This document shows positions 1 to 9,809 of a stretch of 64,000 nucleotides of DNA, in pieces. This DNA comes from an uncultured Collinsella sp. (GTDB lineage: Bacteria; Actinomycetota; Coriobacteriia; Coriobacteriales; Coriobacteriaceae): the NCBI GenBank assembly GCA_900548515.1, contig URKU01000003.1, positions 1 to 64,000 of the forward strand, written 5' to 3'. Within the stretch, counting starts at the first letter, position 1; each line of letters opens with the position of its first letter. A program made the translations under genes and the position numbers. The notes beneath the pieces are model-generated. The model made no database searches, was not told the DNA's origin, and saw nothing but the letters and a program-made list of their open reading frames with translations.

Positions 1-2
1 GC

Positions 3-86
3 GGGTCGATTCTGTCGGCAGTCATCTGTGTTGTCGCGTTTACCGTGCTCAACCGACGCGGGGCTTTTGACAAGTTGGCAGCGTAG
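3..86 (+). CDS. C-terminal end of an upstream membrane protein (5' truncated)
   Basis: Reading from base 3, the window opens inside a coding frame of 27 residues that ends at TAG (84-86). The peptide has one hydrophobic stretch (ILSAVICVVAFTVL) followed by a short basic tail (NRRGAFDKLAA), as expected for the last membrane helix of a transporter. The start lies outside the window, so the family cannot be named. A second frame after this stop, to TAA at 181-183, also reads like protein, so a frameshift is possible. A strong hairpin follows at 181-224. Confidence 0.45.
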   Translation, partial: GSILSAVICVVAFTVLNRRGAFDKLAA

Positions 87-180
87 CGGGGCAACGCGAA
101 ATCGCCCTTATCGACGACATCATCAGCGACGACCCGGCGACCCAAGTGACGCGGATCGCGGTGCCGGTTGCCCCAGCAAA

Positions 181-224
181 GTAAGAACCGCCCGGAAGGC
201 ATCATGCTTCCGGGCGGTTCTTAC
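181..224. terminator. Bidirectional terminator hairpin
   Basis: A perfect inverted repeat of 18 bases per arm (181-198 and 207-224) surrounds an 8-base loop. It lies between the end of the upstream + strand gene and the stop of the - strand toxin gene, so it can end transcription from both sides. Confidence 0.75.
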
Positions 225-559
225 TAATCATCATCCAGCAACTCGAATCGATTTCTAGATATCACCAATGCAGCATAATCTTGGCTTTGGTGAAAAACAT
301 GGGCAATCACAACGTCCTCGTTATCGTAGTAATAAAGCATTACATAAGAATTAACGAGGCAAGCATGGTAACCAAGCACTGCAAGCTCGGGTAACTTCGA
401 TAAGCCGTAGTCAACTACACCACTTTGAAGAAGCTGGAGCTGGCTACGGTATTTATCAAGAAAGTGCCGGGCAGTAAAAATACCATGCCCCAATAGATAA
501 TCAACGATATCGTCAACTTCTTGTTCAGCTGTAGGCAGAATCTTGACGTTATAGGCCAT
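224..559 (-). CDS. ParE/RelE-family toxin
   Basis: This 111-residue protein starts MAYNVKILPTAEQEVDDIVD and has the length and motif pattern of the RelE/ParE superfamily, whose members are ribosome-dependent mRNases or gyrase inhibitors. The start at 559 is chosen because a GAGG ribosome site lies just upstream and the ATG overlaps the antitoxin stop by 11 bases. A longer frame would run through the antitoxin gene. It is translationally coupled to the Phd/YefM antitoxin at 549-818, giving the usual antitoxin-first order. Whether it acts on the ribosome or on gyrase cannot be told from the sequence. Confidence 0.85.
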   Translation of the reverse strand: MAYNVKILPTAEQEVDDIVDYLLGHGIFTARHFLDKYRSQLQLLQSGVVDYGLSKLPELAVLGYHACLVNSYVMLYYYDNEDVVIAHVFHQSQDYAALVISRNRFELLDDD

Positions 560-818
560 ATTTTGCCTCAAGGTCATCGAGAGCCTCAAAGGCATCACGC
601 GCCGTGCCAGCAGCACGCTCCCGCTCGGCCACAGCTATACGAGCCATCAGACGAGCCTTAGCCTGTTCCTGAACCATGAGGTCGTAGTCCTCGGATCGAA
701 GTACAACAAATTTGCTATAGCCGTTTTTTGTAACAGTCACTGGACCAGTAGTAGTTTCAACGAGCTCCGAGAATTTCACGGTGTCCCGCATATCTTTAAT
801 TGGAACGCAAACAGGCAT
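549..818 (-). CDS. Phd/YefM-family antitoxin
   Basis: This is an 89-residue antitoxin. Its N-terminal part (FSELVETTTGPVTVTKNGY, then FVVLRSEDYD) matches the DNA-binding and dimerisation region of Phd/YefM proteins. The charged C-terminal part would wrap the toxin. An AGGAG site 6 bases before the ATG at 818 supports the start. The gene overlaps the ParE/RelE-like toxin gene. The complex probably represses its own promoter through the inverted repeat at 832-853, as is usual for this family. Confidence 0.85.
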   Translation of the reverse strand: MPVCVPIKDMRDTVKFSELVETTTGPVTVTKNGYSKFVVLRSEDYDLMVQEQAKARLMARIAVAERERAAGTARDAFEALDDLEAKYGL

Positions 819-831
819 GGCACACTCCTAA

Positions 832-853
832 CATAATTGTGTACATAATTATG
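832..853. promoter_or_regulatory. Probable autoregulatory operator of the ParE/Phd pair
   Basis: The inverted repeat CATAATT (832-838) and AATTATG (847-853) lies just upstream of the antitoxin start, with a further direct copy of CATAATT at 844-850. The AT-rich palindrome at this position is typical of Phd-type autorepression. This is inferred from position and symmetry. Confidence 0.5.
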
Positions 854-889
854 AAGTATAGCTCAGCTAACGAGCGTCGGCTACAGGAT

Positions 890-926
890 AACCGCCATGC
901 CGGGGACAGTCCCCGATATGGCGGTT
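890..926. terminator. Hairpin between the two toxin-antitoxin modules
   Basis: A stem formed by AACCGCCAT (890-898) with ATGGCGGTT (918-926), and inside it CGGGGAC with GTCCCCG, starts directly after the stop of the PIN gene. The U-tract on the - strand is weak. It probably ends the PIN/antitoxin transcript. Confidence 0.5.
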
Positions 927-1349
927 TTACTCCTCCGGAATCGGAAACGCACGGATGAACTCTGCAGGCGAGAAGGTCTTGATGGTCGAGCGCACAAAAG
1001 CAGCGCGGTCACGCGTGATGATAAAGTCCACGCCGGCACGCTCGGCCATCGCACGGATACAGCCGTCCTCAAAGTCCGGCTCATCGGAATAGGCGGAGGT
1101 AAAACAAGCTTCTTGGTCGAGAGGCTCTACCGAATAGCTCTTAAGACAGTCGCGCACTACCTCGCGGGCGCGCGCCTCGCCTGCCTGTTTAGTGAGAATG
1201 TAGTACGCGTCCTTGAGAGAACAGGCCGAAACAACGCCCTCGATAAGCCCCACGTCGACGAGCCCCTTGATCGTTTGCGCCGCTGCGTGCTCCGGCCGGC
1301 CCGGCAGCACACAATCGAGCAGAAAATTGGTATCGAGAAATGCCCTCAT
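927..1349 (-). CDS. PIN-domain toxin (VapC-like ribonuclease)
   Basis: This 140-residue protein begins MRAFLDTNFLLDCVLP, the first acidic motif of PIN domains. It continues with an internal acidic residue (SLKDAYYIL), then EDGCIRAMAERAGVDFIITRD, the C-terminal acid cluster that holds the metal ion. PIN toxins cut tRNA or rRNA. The ATG at 1349 overlaps the stop of the upstream antitoxin by four bases (ATGA), so the pair is translationally coupled. The partner is a Phd/YefM-like antitoxin, a known alternative to VapB. Confidence 0.85.
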   Translation of the reverse strand: MRAFLDTNFLLDCVLPGRPEHAAAQTIKGLVDVGLIEGVVSACSLKDAYYILTKQAGEARAREVVRDCLKSYSVEPLDQEACFTSAYSDEPDFEDGCIRAMAERAGVDFIITRDRAAFVRSTIKTFSPAEFIRAFPIPEE

Positions 1350-1738
1350 AGGTAGCGCTCCCTCGCGACGCGCTTTTCATCTTCAACCGTCATCGTATCG
1401 AGCGGCGTTCCCTTTGGCATGTTAGCCACGATATCGAGATACTCCTGGTAGTCCTCATTCTCCGCGAGCATCTCACGGATCTCCTTCCAGGTGATCTTGG
1501 GATGCCACATCGTACCCATGTCGCGCTTGGGCTTGTCCGAGCCGCACGTCGGTTTTGTGCCCCCACGCTCCTGGGCAGCATCATATTCCACTGCAACCGG
1601 GCCTTGATAGTCGAGCGGCACGATTTTGAACAACGGCTTGCTCCGCTTGAAGACCACAACCTCCTCGCCATCATTGGCAACCCTTTCGGCCACCTGCGTA
1701 AGGTTTTGGCGCAGCTCCGAAAACGCGACGGTAACCAT
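1346..1738 (-). CDS. Phd/YefM-like antitoxin of the PIN toxin
   Basis: This is a 130-residue protein beginning MVTVAFSELRQNLTQVAERV, a Phd/YefM-type N-terminus. It continues with a beta strand region (EVVVFKRSKPLFKIVPL) and a long acidic tail (KITWKEIREMLAENEDYQEY) that probably neutralises the toxin. It is longer than common Phd proteins. The start at 1738 is chosen over an upstream start because AGGAG lies 6 bases before it. It overlaps the PIN gene by four bases. Confidence 0.75.
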   Translation of the reverse strand: MVTVAFSELRQNLTQVAERVANDGEEVVVFKRSKPLFKIVPLDYQGPVAVEYDAAQERGGTKPTCGSDKPKRDMGTMWHPKITWKEIREMLAENEDYQEYLDIVANMPKGTPLDTMTVEDEKRVARERYL

Positions 1739-1773
1739 AACTGCTCCTCTCAACATATATCTTTACTGCTAAG

Positions 1774-1805
1774 TATACACGTTAATGTTAATGTTAAAGT
1801 GTATA
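1774..1805. promoter_or_regulatory. Promoter/operator of the PIN antitoxin-toxin pair
   Basis: The inverted repeat TATACAC (1774-1780) and GTGTATA (1799-1805) encloses three tandem GTTAA(T/A) units and a TATACT -10-like sequence on the - strand. It lies 36 bases upstream of the antitoxin start, so autoregulation is likely. The remaining 1806-1963 shows only a small GGGGC/GCCCC hairpin and no gene. Confidence 0.5.
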
Positions 1806-1963
1806 AAACTCATTACAATGGGGCAGCCCCGTTGTGGGACCTCACTGCGAGGCCCCTTTGCTTTGTATGAATCTTCTATCGCTCCGGAACGACACCGCTC
1901 CGCAGGGTCACCCTCGGCAACCTACATGACGCAGATCATGCTGCCCGCCACCACGCCCAAATA

Positions 1964-2002
1964 AAAACCTCCCGGAAAGTATCAACCTTTCCGGGAGGTT
2001 TT
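1964..2002 (-). terminator. ligA intrinsic terminator
   Basis: Arms of 16 bases (1964-1979 and 1987-2002; CCTCCCGGAAAG core) with a 7-base loop lie just past the ligA stop. On the - strand the stem is followed by TTTTTATTT. Confidence 0.85.
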
Positions 2003-2022
2003 CTAATTTGATTATCGATGTC

Positions 2023-4323
<2,301 letters not shown>

Positions 4324-4359
4324 TCAAACCGCACCGAATCGGCAGCCGCCAGACTGGGG

Positions 4360-4562
4360 TGGACAGTTAGTTCAGATACGTATAAATCCTAGAGCTGGAT
4401 TAGGCACGAACACCCCTGTTTCAACTAATTTGGGCTCCCTGAGACCATGTAAACGTCCCGCTCGCCCTCCCAAACACCCATTCAAACCCCATCCCAATCA
4501 AAAATTGCTCAAAACGCATCCCAAGCTGCCCCAGATTTATACGTATCTGAACTAACTGTCCA
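4360..4562. repeat. 203-bp element with 29-bp terminal inverted repeats (MITE-like)
   Basis: The ends 4360-4388 and 4534-4562 are perfect reverse complements over 29 bases (TGGACAGTTAGTTCAGATAC at the outer end). The 145-base interior shows no open frame. It lies in the 447-base gap between ligA and the HtrA gene. The structure resembles a miniature inverted-repeat element, but no target duplication is evident. The rest of the gap holds only the HtrA terminator. Confidence 0.65.
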
Positions 4563-4636
4563 GACCATTACGAACCAGGCCTCTTGCCAGCCACAAGTGA
4601 TCCGTTTTCCTCCGTCCCCAACGGATCAATAAGAAA

Positions 4637-4672
4637 AGAGGGGCTGTCCCGCGCTGGCGGGACAGCCCCTCT
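4637..4672 (-). terminator. Terminator of the HtrA-like protease gene
   Basis: Perfect 16-base arms (AGAGGGGCTGTCCCGC and its complement) with a 4-base loop are followed on the - strand by TTTTCTTATT. It sits 27 bases after the stop codon. Confidence 0.9.
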
Positions 4673-4698
4673 GGCTTCGGCATGTGCGAAATGGCTCG

Positions 4699-6159
4699 TT
4701 AGTAACCCTGGCCGTAGCCCTGACCCTGGCCCTGCTGGCCCAGCAGCTCCTCCAGGTACTGGCGCAGCTGCTCGTCGGTAATACCGCCGTTGCCGGTGTC
4801 GGTCGAACTGTCGTCCTGCTGCTGGTTCTGCAGCTCCTCATCGGAGCCCAGCTCGACGGTGACCTTCTTCTCTTCCTTGCCGCGCATGAGCGTGATCTCG
4901 ACCTTCTCGCCCACCTCGTGGCTGCGCAGCGCGATAATCAGGCCATCGGCGCTCGTAATCTCGTCGTCGCCCAACTTGGTGATGACGTCGCCCTCCTGAA
5001 TGCCGGCCTTGGCGGCAGGACCGTCCTCAACGACGCTCGCCACATACGCGCCGCTATCGGTGCTCAGCTTGTTGGTGCGGGCGTTGAGCGCGTTGACGCT
5101 CGAAAGCGTAGCGCCCATGTACGGATGCACCGGCGTCTTGCCGCCGATGATCTGGTCGGCAATGTTCTTGGCGTAGTTAACGGGAATAGCAAAGCCCACG
5201 CCCGAGCTGGAGCCCGAGTAGCTCTCGATGAGCGAGTTGATGCCCACCAGCTCACCGTTGTCGTTGACGAGCGCGCCGCCGGAGTTGCCCGGGTTGATGG
5301 CGGCATCGGTCTGAATCATGTTGGCATAGATGGTGTTACCGCTGGTAGAGCTCATGGCCGTGGAGCGGTAGAGCGCCGAGACGATACCGGTGGAGACAGA
5401 CTGCTCGTTGCCGAACGGCGACCCGATCGCCATGACCCACTCGCCCACGTTGAGCTTGGAGGAATCACCGATCTCGATCGGCGTGAGCTTGGAGGCGTCG
5501 GCGTCCTTGAGCTTGATGACGGCCAGGTCGCTCGAGGCGTCGTTGCCCACGAACTCGGCCTCGTAGGTGGTGCCGTCGTCCATGGTAACCACGTACTGGT
5601 CATAGCCATCGACCACGTGGTTGTTGGTGAGGATGTGGCCCTCGGTATCGAGCACCACGCCCGAACCGACGCTGCCCGAGCTGTCCGACTCGTCGGCAGA
5701 CTGCGAAAGCGAGCCATTCTGGCTACCGCTCGAAGTGGCGGTAATGGAAACGACGGAGGGCAGGGCCTTGGCAGAAACGGCCTCGGCCAACGTGGTGTCC
5801 TCGGAATCAATCGTAATCTTTTGCGTCGATGAGCCCGAAGCGCCCGCCGTCACGGCGTTCTTGCCGCCGCCAATGTTGAGCGTGCCGCTCATGATAAGCG
5901 CGATGACCAGCAGGGCACCGCAGGCGCAGCCGGCGAGCGCCGTAATAAAGATCGGCAGCTTTTTGGTCTTGGTCTTGACCACCGTGTGCTTGTTCACGAC
6001 CTGTTGGCCGCCCAGCGGCTTGCCGGTCTGCGTGTCGAAGGCCTGCACGTAGGGAATGTTGCCATCGGCAGGCGTCGACTCCACCTGCACGCGCGGCTGC
6101 TGCTGAGTCTCGCCGGCGTGGTCCGCATCCTGGGGGCGCTGGGAATCGTTCTCGCTCAT
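4699..6159 (-). CDS. HtrA/DegP-type membrane-anchored serine protease with PDZ domain
   Basis: This 486-residue protease is probably anchored outside the membrane for protein quality control. After a polar cytoplasmic N-terminus comes one membrane helix (about residues 69-92). The trypsin-like domain follows, with His181 (TNNHVV), Asp211 (SSDLAVIKL) and Ser293 (NPGNSGG), and then a PDZ domain (about 355-445; EDGPAAKAGIQEGDVITKLG). The C-terminus is rich in Gln and Gly (GQGQGYGQGY). The start at 6159 has AAAGGAT upstream. A hairpin lies in its leader. It resembles the DegP-like proteases of Gram-positive bacteria; the substrate is unknown. Confidence 0.92.
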   Translation of the reverse strand: MSENDSQRPQDADHAGETQQQPRVQVESTPADGNIPYVQAFDTQTGKPLGGQQVVNKHTVVKTKTKKLPIFITALAGCACGALLVIALIMSGTLNIGGGKNAVTAGASGSSTQKITIDSEDTTLAEAVSAKALPSVVSITATSSGSQNGSLSQSADESDSSGSVGSGVVLDTEGHILTNNHVVDGYDQYVVTMDDGTTYEAEFVGNDASSDLAVIKLKDADASKLTPIEIGDSSKLNVGEWVMAIGSPFGNEQSVSTGIVSALYRSTAMSSTSGNTIYANMIQTDAAINPGNSGGALVNDNGELVGINSLIESYSGSSSGVGFAIPVNYAKNIADQIIGGKTPVHPYMGATLSSVNALNARTNKLSTDSGAYVASVVEDGPAAKAGIQEGDVITKLGDDEITSADGLIIALRSHEVGEKVEITLMRGKEEKKVTVELGSDEELQNQQQDDSSTDTGNGGITDEQLRQYLEELLGQQGQGQGYGQGY

Positions 6160-6188
6160 AGCTGCGATCCTTTCGTCAAATAACCAAA

Positions 6189-6212
6189 GGCCCGCCAAAC
6201 ATGTGGCGGGCC
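6189..6212 (-). promoter_or_regulatory. Leader hairpin upstream of the HtrA-like gene
   Basis: GGCCCGCCA (6189-6197) pairs with TGGCGGGCC (6204-6212), and on the - strand is followed by TTTGGTTATTTG, 30 bases before the HtrA start. It could attenuate or stabilise the transcript. Confidence 0.4.
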
Positions 6213-6330
6213 ATCATTGTTCACGTTGAGTTGTACCCCAATATGCGGGCACAAGTGTATGAGAACGCAATCTTTTAGGAAGGCTTAAGTTCTGCTGCAG
6301 ATTCGAGAGGAACCCGCACCCGCGTCAAAA

Positions 6331-6363
6331 CCACCACAAAGGTGCCTGTCCCCTTTGTGGTGG
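6331..6363 (-). terminator. Terminator of the GlnR-like regulator gene
   Basis: Arms of 12 bases (CCACCACAAAGG and its complement) with a 9-base loop end 5 bases from the stop codon. On the - strand the stem is followed by TTTTG. Confidence 0.8.
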
Positions 6364-6367
6364 AAAG

Positions 6368-7030
6368 CTAGTCCTTAAACAGATAGCCCACGCCGCGGAC
6401 GGTGGTGATATGTGCCGCAATCTGCGGGCCCACCTTGGAGCGGATGCGTCGGATGTGCACGTCGACGGTGCGCGTGCCGCCGCAGTACTCAAAGCCCCAC
6501 ACGCGGTGCAGCAGCACTTCGCGGCTGTAGGCGCGGTTGGGATGCGTCGCCAAAAAGCTCAGCAGCGAGTACTCCATCAGCGTCAGGTCGATAGGCTCGT
6601 TATCGAGCGTTACCTGGTAGGTAGCCAGGTTAATCTCGAGGTTATCGATGTTGAGTACATCGTCGGCGGTGACGGTCTCCTCCTCGCCCATCAGGCGCTG
6701 CGCGCGAGCCTTGAGCTCGTTGGGTGTCGCCGTGGGGCATACAAAGTCGGCATGCGCGTGATTGGGCAGGCGCAAGGTACCGAGCGCCTCGTCGTCGACG
6801 ATCACCAGCATGGGGACGCCGCCGCGGTCGTCAAGCCACTTGGCAATCTGATCGATGCGGTCGCTGCGGATTCCATCGGAATCGAGGATCAGCAGGTCAA
6901 AGTCGTGCGCCGCAGTCGGCGAATCGGGGGTGGCCAGGCTCACCTCGACACCCAGGGTGGTCGTCAAGCTGCGGGCAAACTCGTGGAAGCGCGTCGTGCG
7001 CGCCATGAACAGGGCACTCTTTTCGGACAT
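6368..7030 (-). CDS. GlnR-like orphan response regulator (OmpR/PhoB winged helix)
   Basis: This is a 220-residue transcription factor. The C-terminal half (about 120-220) is a clear OmpR/PhoB winged-helix domain (LTLMEYSLLSFLATHPNRAY, then TVDVHIRRIRSKVG and TTVRGVGY). The N-terminal receiver is degenerate. The usual paired acids after strand 1 are absent, the conserved lysine is not visible, and only one candidate aspartate (LILDSDG, Asp50) remains. Actinobacterial GlnR, which controls nitrogen genes without normal phosphorylation, looks like this. The gene lies 50 bases downstream of glnA, and a GlnR-type box precedes glnA. The start at 7030 has GGAGG five bases upstream. Calling it GlnR is an inference from these three points. 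Confidence 0.75.
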   Translation of the reverse strand: MSEKSALFMARTTRFHEFARSLTTTLGVEVSLATPDSPTAAHDFDLLILDSDGIRSDRIDQIAKWLDDRGGVPMLVIVDDEALGTLRLPNHAHADFVCPTATPNELKARAQRLMGEEETVTADDVLNIDNLEINLATYQVTLDNEPIDLTLMEYSLLSFLATHPNRAYSREVLLHRVWGFEYCGGTRTVDVHIRRIRSKVGPQIAAHITTVRGVGYLFKD

Positions 7031-7080
7031 ATCGGCCTCCAAAAAAATGAGCTCAATCGTACTGAAACAAGCCAGCGCGA

Positions 7081-8418
7081 TTAGGAGTTCGCCAGGTAGT
7101 GCTTAATCTCCCACTCGGTGATCGTAGACTCGAACTTATGCCACTCGTCGCGCTTCTTTTTGAGGAAGAAGCTGTGGATGTGCTCGCCGAGGGCATCCTT
7201 CATAAACTGCGAGTCCTCAAACACGTCGAGCGCCTCTTTGAGCGAGCGCGGCAGCGGCGTGTAGCCGGCCTCGAGCATCTGACGGTCGGTAAGCTTGAGC
7301 GTCTCGGCCGTTGCCTCGGGCGGGAGTTCCAGCTTGCGCTCGATGCCGTCCAGACCAGCCGCCAGCGTGACGGCGTTGACCAGGTACGGGTTGGCCATGG
7401 GGTCGGGGCTACGAAGCTCGATGCGCGTGGACAGCTGCTTGCCGGGCTTGTAGACCGGAATGCGGACCATGCTCGCGCGGTTGCGCAGGCCCCACGTGGC
7501 GTACTGCGGCACGGAGTCGCCGCCCGTGGTGATGCGCTTGTACGAGTTGACCGTGGGGTTGGTGATGGCGCTAATCTCGCGGGCATGCGCCAGGATGCCG
7601 GCCATGTAGTGCTTGGCGATATCGGAGAGGTGGTACTTCTCGTCGTCCTCGCCCCAAAAGACGTTGTTGCCGTCGTGGTCGAATAGCGACTGGCACAGGA
7701 ACATAGCGCTGCCGTCCTCGCCCGCCAACGGCTTGGGCATAAAGGAGGCGTGGCAACCGCTCTCGTAGGCCTGCTGCTTAATGATTAGTTTGGCCGTGGT
7801 GATGGCGTCGGACATGCTCAGGGCCTCGGCGTGGCGCAGGCTCATGCCGTGCTGCGAGCGGCCGGCAGCGTGGAAGGTGTACTCCACGGGCACGGACATC
7901 TTCTCGAGCGTGAGAACCGTGTTGCGGCGCAGGTCGCGGGCGGCATCGCTCACCGAAAGATCGAAGTAGCCCACGTTGTCGAGCGGCTCGGGCGTGTGCT
8001 CGTCGGGGAAGTAGTAATACTCCAGCTCGGCGCCCACGTTGAGCAGGTAGCCAGCCTTCTCGGCCTTGCGGAACATGCGGCGCAACGCATCGCGCGGATC
8101 GCCGGCGAAGGGCTTGCGGTCGGGGGTGCACACGTCGCAGAACACGCGGGCGACGCCGTTGTGGCTCGGGCGCCACGGCAGAATCTGGAAGGTCGAAGCA
8201 TCGGGGAATGCGAGCATGTCGGCTTCCTCGGGCGTAGCAAAGCCCTCGATGGCGGAGCCGTCAAAGCCAATACCCTCCTCAAAAGCGACCTCGAGGTCCT
8301 CGGGGCTAATGGCAAAGTTCTTGAGGCGGCCGAGAATGTCGACAAACCACAGACGCACAAAGCGGATGTCACGCTGCTCTACGGAGCGAAGTACGTAATC
8401 GATGTTCTGCTGGTTCAT
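7081..8418 (-). CDS. glnA: Type I glutamine synthetase
   Basis: This enzyme joins ammonia to glutamate with ATP. The 445-residue length fits the shorter GSI-alpha class. Visible motifs include VDILGRLKNFAI, EEGIGFDGSAIEGF, the catalytic region LEYYYFPDE, NPTVNSYKR and the substrate loop NRASMVRIP. No obvious adenylylation-site tyrosine motif was recognised near the C-terminus, which fits regulation by transcription or feedback. GGGGAG precedes the ATG at 8418. The gene appears to share a transcript with the GlnR-like regulator downstream. Confidence 0.95.
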   Translation of the reverse strand: MNQQNIDYVLRSVEQRDIRFVRLWFVDILGRLKNFAISPEDLEVAFEEGIGFDGSAIEGFATPEEADMLAFPDASTFQILPWRPSHNGVARVFCDVCTPDRKPFAGDPRDALRRMFRKAEKAGYLLNVGAELEYYYFPDEHTPEPLDNVGYFDLSVSDAARDLRRNTVLTLEKMSVPVEYTFHAAGRSQHGMSLRHAEALSMSDAITTAKLIIKQQAYESGCHASFMPKPLAGEDGSAMFLCQSLFDHDGNNVFWGEDDEKYHLSDIAKHYMAGILAHAREISAITNPTVNSYKRITTGGDSVPQYATWGLRNRASMVRIPVYKPGKQLSTRIELRSPDPMANPYLVNAVTLAAGLDGIERKLELPPEATAETLKLTDRQMLEAGYTPLPRSLKEALDVFEDSQFMKDALGEHIHSFFLKKKRDEWHKFESTITEWEIKHYLANS

Positions 8419-8483
8419 GTCGCTCCCCTTTCTTTCGGGCGGGTTTCGACTGGTCTATATCGCAGATACTATCGCAGAAAAAT

Positions 8484-8499
8484 GTTTCCGCAGGGTTAA
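8484..8499 (-). promoter_or_regulatory. GlnR-type box upstream of glnA
   Basis: On the - strand this reads TTAAC, six bases, GAAAC. It matches the actinobacterial GlnR a-site/b-site pattern (gTnAC-n6-GaAAc). It lies 66 bases upstream of the glnA ATG, just before a TAGTAT -10-like sequence. The match is by eye. Confidence 0.55.
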
Positions 8500-8552
8500 A
8501 GCGTATCAAGCGCTCAAAAAACGTGCGCGAACAGGCCGTTGCGAACGAGCGG

Positions 8553-9575
8553 TTAGCGCGAGGTCGATGCGCGGTGTTCGATGTGGCCGGGGATCTCGAT
8601 GCGTTTGGGCGCCAGCTTTGCGGCCTCGCCCACAGTAGTGGTAACAACGTCGATGCGCTCGGACAGGCGCTCGACCACGCGCTCGGCGATGGTAAGGGTG
8701 TCTTGCGCGGCCGTGGTCACGCCGCCAAAGAGCACGTGATTCCAGGGGTAATCGTCAAACGTTGCGATCTTGAGACCCGCCGGCAGCGAGGGACCAAGCT
8801 GCGCCAGTGCCTCGGTCAGACGCAGGAAAACCAGGCCGTTGACGGCAATGAGGCCGAGCTTTTTGCCTGCATAGCCGCGGATGGTCTCGTCCAAGCGACC
8901 GACGCCCGTGGCGCCACCGTCGGCCAGGGTGACGACCTCGCCCGCAAGGCCGCGGCGCGAAAGCTCGTCGGCAAAGGCCTCGGCGCGCTCTCGACGCACG
9001 GGGCTATCGTCACTTGCCTCGGTGAGCAGGCACAGACGCTCGCTGCCCGCAGCTGCCAAGGCATCTACCAAGCCGGCGACCAGCTCACGGTTGTTAGATG
9101 TCACCAGGTCAACACCGCCGTCGGCAACGTCGCGGTCGAGCAGCACAACGGGCAGACGTCCCGCTGCCGCGGCGATCGCCTCGTCATTGCCTCCGCAGGT
9201 GTTGACGACCAGGCCGTCCACGCCGGCATCGATAAGTCTGGTGAGCGACTCCGCTTCCTTAGCGGGGTCGTTGCCGCTAATGGCCGTCATGAGCGAGCAG
9301 CCGCGCGCCGCGGCGCTGGCGGAAAGGCCCTCGAGCATGGCGCTCGAGAACGGGTTGGCGATGTCAGCCAGAATCACACCGATGAGGTTCGTACGCGAGC
9401 TGCGCAGATTGCGCGCGGCGGCACGTGGGCGATAGCCGGTGCGCTCGATAACTGCCGCGATGCGAGCACGGGTCTCCTCGGTCATTTGCCCGGGGCGGTT
9501 GTTGAGGTAGCGCGAGACCGTGGCCGGACTCACGCCCGCCTCGGCGGCAATGTCCTTGATTCTCATCTGCGCCAT
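8553..9575 (-). CDS. LacI-family regulator, probable KDG-pathway repressor
   Basis: This 340-residue protein has an N-terminal helix-turn-helix (IKDIAAEAGVSPATVSRYLN) with the LacI hinge following (RAAARNLRSSRTNLIGVIL). A periplasmic-binding-protein-like sensor domain covers about residues 60-340. It is transcribed away from kdgK-kdgA. The intergenic region holds CGAAACCGATTTCG, which has the central CG of LacI-family operators and recurs before the yczE-like gene. Control of KDG metabolism is therefore likely, but the effector is unknown. The start at 9575 is chosen because it keeps the HTH near the N-terminus and GGGG lies eight bases upstream. Confidence 0.85.
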   Translation of the reverse strand: MAQMRIKDIAAEAGVSPATVSRYLNNRPGQMTEETRARIAAVIERTGYRPRAAARNLRSSRTNLIGVILADIANPFSSAMLEGLSASAAARGCSLMTAISGNDPAKEAESLTRLIDAGVDGLVVNTCGGNDEAIAAAAGRLPVVLLDRDVADGGVDLVTSNNRELVAGLVDALAAAGSERLCLLTEASDDSPVRRERAEAFADELSRRGLAGEVVTLADGGATGVGRLDETIRGYAGKKLGLIAVNGLVFLRLTEALAQLGPSLPAGLKIATFDDYPWNHVLFGGVTTAAQDTLTIAERVVERLSERIDVVTTTVGEAAKLAPKRIEIPGHIEHRASTSR

Positions 9576-9678
9576 AACGCACCCCGTTTCCCAATTGTCG
9601 GCGATCTGAGCCATTTTAGGCATTTTTTTAAAAATCTCGGTTGCAAAACGCTGTAGGTGAGTATACTACGACTCGAAA

Positions 9679-9705
9679 CGAAACCGATTTCGTAAACCGA
9701 TTTCG
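9679..9705 (+). promoter_or_regulatory. O1 operator of kdgK-kdgA (two abutting copies)
   Basis: CGAAACCGATTTCG (9679-9692) is followed at once by a second AAACCGATTTCG (9694-9705). Both lie just downstream of a TATACT -10-like sequence (9662-9667), so a bound LacI protein would block elongation or initiation. The same 14-mer lies at 13057-13070. Confidence 0.75.
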
Positions 9706-9709
9706 GCGA

Positions 9710-9767
9710 GCGTTGGCACGCAGGTGCAAAGACGCACCCTACCGTCTTGGCACCTGCGTGCCAACGC
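9710..9767 (+). ncRNA. Structured leader motif A (kdgK copy)
   Basis: Perfect 18-base arms (9710-9727 and 9750-9767) form a long hairpin. Its top is a second stem, AAGAC (9729-9733) with GTCTT (9744-9748), closing the loop GCACCCTACC. The same apical sequence occurs in the yczE leader (13075-13132), where the basal helix has a different sequence but still pairs. It lies between the O1 operators and kdgK, so it is at the 5' end of the mRNA. Confidence 0.6.
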
Positions 9768-9809
9768 CATATCAAAGGTGTACGCACGAGTAAAAGGAGC
9801 TGCGCGACC

